Source: Bacillota bacterium (lineage in GTDB: Bacteria > Bacillota > Clostridia > Christensenellales > Aristaeellaceae). Taken from it: 17,189 nt of DNA. The DNA is taken from assembly GCA_023460055.1 (NCBI GenBank), contig JAEWRJ010000100.1:1-17189 (forward strand). The letters are read 5' to 3'. Shown here piece by piece: positions 13,909 through 17,189 of this stretch; position 1 is the first letter of the stretch, and the number at the start of each line of letters is the position of its first letter. The notes below the pieces were generated by a model. It had not been told where the DNA came from. It did no database searches and saw nothing but the letters and a program-made list of their open reading frames with translations. The translations under genes were made by a program, and so were the position numbers.

Positions 13909-15725
13909 CAGTTCGGTATCCTTTGGAAGCGCTTCTCCAGCTCATTGCGGCTCAGCTGCATCATCAGCGGCCTGCCGTGGGGGCAGGTAGGGTGCACGTT
14001 GCCGTCCAGCACGCCGCGAACCAAGGCAATCAGCTCCTCGTTGGAAAGCCTGTCGCCTCCCTTGACGGCATGCTTGCACGAGGCGGTGATGATCTTCTCC
14101 ACCCGCTTGTCATCGTTCAGGCTTCCTGCCGATACCAGATCCTCCAGCGCTTCCTTGAAACCGCCTTCGGCCTGGGGCTGCCCCAGGGTCATAGGTACGG
14201 AATGCAGCCTGACCGACTGGTCGCCGAAATCCTCCGCTTCATAACCCGCGGCTGCCAGCAGCGCCTGGTACTCCAGAAAGCTGCCGTACTCGCGGTAGCT
14301 TAATTGGATCACGCGCGGCATCATCAGCGTCTGGGCGATGGCCCCGCTGTCGTAGGCTTTCATGAGCCGGTCAAACATCAGCCGCTCATGCATGGCGTGC
14401 TGGTCGCACAGGCAGACTGTATCGCCCGACTCAAACAGGATATAGGTATTGAAAGCCGAACCGATCAGCCTGACAGGGCGGATAGTAAGCTCAGGCAGAT
14501 GTTCAGCCGCGGTAACCTGCTCAGGTTCCGGCGCAGGGGCGGCCGTGATTTCCGGCTTCTCCAAGGCTGGGGAGCGCAGGCTGCCCGGGAAGCGGGAAGC
14601 GGCCGAAGGCTCCGATACAAAGGATGGGGCGGTGATCGTGCGGAGTTCTTCCGGCTCGCGCCGCAGGACCTGCGTCACCGGTACGCCGGGCTTATCAGGC
14701 TGCGGGGGAAAAAAGGGCGGCGGTGCCGCCTGGGCGGCGCCAGGGCTGAGCGCGTCCTGCACAAGGGCGGTCACTGCTTGCGCAACTCCGCGCTCATCGG
14801 CAAAGCGTACCTCCCACTTGTTGGGGTGTACATTCACATCCACCGATTCATAGGGCAGGGTCAGGTGCAGCGCGAACATCGGGAAGCGTCCGATCATCAC
14901 CCGCTGGCGGCAGCCCTCCTCGACCGCCTGTGACAGCAGGCTGCTTCTCATCGCGCGCCCGTTGATAAAGAACTGCTGCTGGCTCCGGTTCCCGCGCGAC
15001 AGTTCGCCCACACCCAGGTAGCCTGTCAGGATCAGCCCCCGCTCGCTGCCATCCACGCGGAACATCTGCTTGAGGGTGTTGATACCGTAGATGCTCATCA
15101 CCGCCGTCTCCTGCTTGCCGTCGCCGGGGCTGAAAAACACGGTTTTGCCGTCCGCGGTGAAGCGGAAAGAGACATCGGGGTGCGACAGGATCAGCCGCTG
15201 CATCAGGTCCGCCACCAGCTGCGTTTCCTGCGCGGGCTTTTTCATAAACTTGCGCCGCACAGGCGCGTTGAAAAAAAGATCGCGCACGGTAATGGCTGTT
15301 CCCTCGGCGCAGGGAGCGGGGCGTATATCAGTGATCTGGCCGCCCTCGTTGACTACCTGCATGCCGCTTTCGCTGCCGCGCAGGCGGGACAAGAGGGTCA
15401 CCCTGGAAACCGCGGCGATGGAGCTGAGCGCCTCCCCGCGGAACCCCAGTGTCGCTATGCGCAGCAGGTCTTCCTGCGTGCGCAGCTTGCTGGTGGCGTG
15501 GCGCTCAAAGGCCATGCGCAGCTCGCTTTCGGGGATGCCGGAGCCATTGTCGCTGACGCGGATGAACTCCAGCCCGCCTTCGCGTATATCCACGGTGACG
15601 GCGGAAGCTCCCGCGTCCAGGCTGTTTTCGACCAGCTCTTTGACGGCGGCGCTCGGCCGCTCGACGACTTCCCCCGCCGCGATATGGCCGATGACCTCGG
15701 GGCTAAGCTTGATGATCTTATCCAT
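13908..15725 (-). CDS. mutL: DNA mismatch repair protein MutL (endonuclease type)
   Basis: Couples mismatch recognition by MutS to strand incision. It has 605 residues. The GHKL ATPase domain (about 1-330) has ENSLDAGA, DNGSGI, RHATSKL and GFRGEALSSI. A Pro/Ala/Glu-rich linker covers about 335-415. The C-terminal dimerisation and nuclease domain follows, with D441-Q-H-A-M-H-E447-R-L-M-F-D452, A-C550-K and C581-P-H583-GRP. These are the metal-site motifs of MutH-less bacteria; C550 and C581 have the same 31-residue spacing as in Bacillus subtilis. The last position of the DQHA-x2-E-x4-E motif is Asp (GAC at 14370-14372) rather than Glu. ATG 15725 directly follows the mutS stop (TAAATG), so translation is coupled. 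Confidence 0.97.
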   Translation of the reverse strand: MDKIIKLSPEVIGHIAAGEVVERPSAAVKELVENSLDAGASAVTVDIREGGLEFIRVSDNGSGIPESELRMAFERHATSKLRTQEDLLRIATLGFRGEALSSIAAVSRVTLLSRLRGSESGMQVVNEGGQITDIRPAPCAEGTAITVRDLFFNAPVRRKFMKKPAQETQLVADLMQRLILSHPDVSFRFTADGKTVFFSPGDGKQETAVMSIYGINTLKQMFRVDGSERGLILTGYLGVGELSRGNRSQQQFFINGRAMRSSLLSQAVEEGCRQRVMIGRFPMFALHLTLPYESVDVNVHPNKWEVRFADERGVAQAVTALVQDALSPGAAQAAPPPFFPPQPDKPGVPVTQVLRREPEELRTITAPSFVSEPSAASRFPGSLRSPALEKPEITAAPAPEPEQVTAAEHLPELTIRPVRLIGSAFNTYILFESGDTVCLCDQHAMHERLMFDRLMKAYDSGAIAQTLMMPRVIQLSYREYGSFLEYQALLAAAGYEAEDFGDQSVRLHSVPMTLGQPQAEGGFKEALEDLVSAGSLNDDKRVEKIITASCKHAVKGGDRLSNEELIALVRGVLDGNVHPTCPHGRPLMMQLSRNELEKRFQRIPN

Positions 15726-17189
15726 TTACAGGGTTCTCGCTTTCTCTCGCAGGAGGAACAGGGCATTGAGGGCTTCCATCGGGTTCATCGACAGCACGTC
15801 CATTTTGGCGATCTCCTCGACCAGTTCGGCTTTTCCCGTATCAAACAGGTGCAACTGCTGTTTTTTTCCGGCGCGGCCTTTTTCAAGGATGCCTTTGCCG
15901 ATGGCGTTCCCATTGAAATTGTTGGCCTCCAGCCTCGCCTGGATCTCCATCGCGCGGGCAACCACGGGGCGGGGGACACCGGCCAGCCTGGCGACATAAG
16001 TGCCGAAGCTTTTATCGGCCCCTCCCCGCGCGATCTTTCGCAGGAATATAACTTCCTCCCCCATCTCTTGCACGCTGACACAGCAGTTGATCACGCCCTC
16101 CAGGCTGCCCTCCAATTCAGACAGCTCATGGTAATGGGTGGCAAAGAGGGTTTTGGCGCCGCTCCTTTTTTTATCCGCCAGATACTCCACGGCGGCCCAG
16201 GCGATGGCCAGGCCGTCAAAGGTGCCCGTACCGCGGCCGATTTCGTCAAGGATGACCAGCGACTTGTCCGTCGCGCTGCGCAGAATGTAGGCCAGCTCGC
16301 TCATCTCCACCATGAAGGTGGATTGGCCGCCCGCCAGGTCGTCCGCGGCGCCGATGCGGGTGAAGATGTTGTCGGTCAGGGGGATGTCTGCCTGGGCGGC
16401 CGGGACGAAGCTGCCGATATGCGCCATCAAGGTGATTAGCGCGGTCTGGCGCATGTAGGTGGATTTGCCGGCCATGTTGGGGCCGGTCAGGATCAGCACG
16501 CGCTGCTGTTCATGATCCATATCCGTGTCATTGGGCACGAAGCTCTGCTCGCTCAGCGTCTTTTCAACCACCGGATGGCGTCCGTCCTTGATGTAGAGGC
16601 GGCCCGTCTCGTTGATGGCGGGACGTACATAGCTGTTTTCCCGCGCCACGCGGGAGAGAGACAGCAGCGCGTCAAGCTGCTTGAAGCCCAGCGCCGTCTC
16701 CTGCAGGCGGGGGAGGTTAGAAAGAAGCGTCTCCTTCACCTGAGCGTAGAGCTCGTTTTCAAGCCGCAGGCTCTCCGCTTGCGCGCCGGTGATCTTGCGC
16801 TCCAGTTCCCGCAATTCTTCGGTGACAAAGCGCTCGGCATTGGCCAGGGTCTGCTTTCTCGTATAGCCGGCCGGGACGGAAGCATAGTTTGACTTGGTCA
16901 CCTCGATGGCATAGCCGAAAACGCGGTTATACTGCACCTTCAGGTTCTTGATGCCGGTGGCCTCCCGCTCGCGGGCTTCATAATCCATCAGCCATTGCCT
17001 GCCCTGGGTGGCCGCCGCGCGGTACTCGTCGAGCCGGGCGCTATAACCCTCGCGGATCACGCCCCCGTCTGCCAGGTTCAGCGGCGGGTCGGGGTTGATG
17101 GCCGCCTCCAGCAGCTGTGCCAGTTCAGGCAGCGGATCCATGCCTGACAACGCCTGCCGGATACCGGGGGCTGATAGATCAGAAAGAAG
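15726..17189 (-). CDS. mutS: DNA mismatch repair protein MutS (partial, 5' end outside window)
   Basis: The C-terminal 487 residues of the mismatch sensor. The frame is open to the right edge; a TTG at 17150 is internal and not a start, since the sequence before it reads as MutS lever/core domain. Visible parts are the core and clamp helices, then the ATPase: Walker A GPNMAGKST, GGQSTFMVEMSE, Walker B VILDEIGRG, FATHYHEL and the C-terminal HLFD to NPMEALNALF dimerisation region. The mismatch-reading F-x-E and connector domain are outside the window. In the ATPase the near-invariant GRGTS is GRGTG, because the codon is GGC. The gene probably heads the mutS-mutL-miaA-lyase operon. Confidence 0.97.
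   Translation of the reverse strand, partial: LLSDLSAPGIRQALSGMDPLPELAQLLEAAINPDPPLNLADGGVIREGYSARLDEYRAAATQGRQWLMDYEAREREATGIKNLKVQYNRVFGYAIEVTKSNYASVPAGYTRKQTLANAERFVTEELRELERKITGAQAESLRLENELYAQVKETLLSNLPRLQETALGFKQLDALLSLSRVARENSYVRPAINETGRLYIKDGRHPVVEKTLSEQSFVPNDTDMDHEQQRVLILTGPNMAGKSTYMRQTALITLMAHIGSFVPAAQADIPLTDNIFTRIGAADDLAGGQSTFMVEMSELAYILRSATDKSLVILDEIGRGTGTFDGLAIAWAAVEYLADKKRSGAKTLFATHYHELSELEGSLEGVINCCVSVQEMGEEVIFLRKIARGGADKSFGTYVARLAGVPRPVVARAMEIQARLEANNFNGNAIGKGILEKGRAGKKQQLHLFDTGKAELVEEIAKMDVLSMNPMEALNALFLLREKARTL

Noticed and set aside
15180..16439. Long plus-strand open frame of 419 codons
   Set aside because: It lies antisense across mutL and mutS, whose motifs are complete. 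It has no recognisable domain or Shine-Dalgarno and is a by-product of GC-rich codon use. The same applies to plus-strand frames at 12150-12932, 13635-14303, 5843-6448 and 15091-15999.
17148..17150. TTG as a start codon for mutS
   Set aside because: The frame stays open to 17189, and the residues before the TTG fit the MutS core domain. The gene is simply cut by the window edge.
1..17189. Mobile elements, CRISPR arrays, tRNA/rRNA genes, defence systems
   Set aside because: I saw none. The window is filled by co-directional core genes with uniform composition, and no transposase, integrase or spaced repeat array was seen.

Overview
All twelve genes lie on the minus strand, so the window reads right to left. 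It is core bacterial chromosome with no mobile elements, CRISPR array, tRNA or rRNA. The content points to a high-GC member of the Clostridia (Firmicutes/Bacillota). IspH is fused to ribosomal-protein-S1 domains, which is a clostridial trait. The order cmk-plsC-ispH/S1 and the order mutS-mutL-miaA-'aluminium resistance' lyase are also typical of that class. MutL carries the endonuclease motifs found in bacteria without MutH. No marker allows a finer placement.

Layout in the direction of transcription. (1) 17189-11760: mutS (5' end outside the window), mutL, miaA and a PLP-dependent methionine gamma-lyase-family gene, all abutting or overlapping; this is a mismatch-repair and tRNA-modification operon. 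(2) A full-consensus sigma-A promoter (TTGACA-17-TATAAT, 11735-11763) sits across the stop codon of that operon. It faces seven tightly coupled genes: dCMP deaminase (comEB), a LytR-CpsA-Psr protein, a folate-type ECF S component, endonuclease III (nth), a metal ABC ATPase and permease (znuCB-like), and an intracellular GH13 alpha-glucan hydrolase. (3) A second promoter (TTGACA-17-TAGAAT, 5656-5684), with WalR-box-like TGTAA repeats just upstream, faces a 962-residue secreted protein. That protein has seven peptidoglycan-binding units, two SH3-like domains and an unassigned C-terminal domain with an H-x-C-x-H motif. cmk, plsC and the ispH-S1 fusion follow, and the fusion runs off the left edge.

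How the genes fit together: the first block maintains genome and tRNA quality. The second mixes nucleotide metabolism (dCMP to dUMP, plus folate uptake that could support thymidylate synthesis), base-excision repair, metal uptake, wall-polymer attachment and glucan use. The third couples a wall-acting secreted protein to CMP recycling, phospholipid acylation, isoprenoid precursor synthesis and translation, so it is largely envelope-building. Four starts are non-ATG (TTG for ispH-S1, cmk and znuC; GTG for the lyase); the three TTG starts have clear Shine-Dalgarno sequences, while the GTG start has only a distant one. No intergenic gap exceeds 110 bases, and no intrinsic terminator is visible in any gap.

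Most of the window is well-known housekeeping DNA. The least explained parts are the C-terminal domain of the 962-residue protein, the repeat cluster upstream of it, and single-residue departures from conserved motifs in both MutS and MutL.
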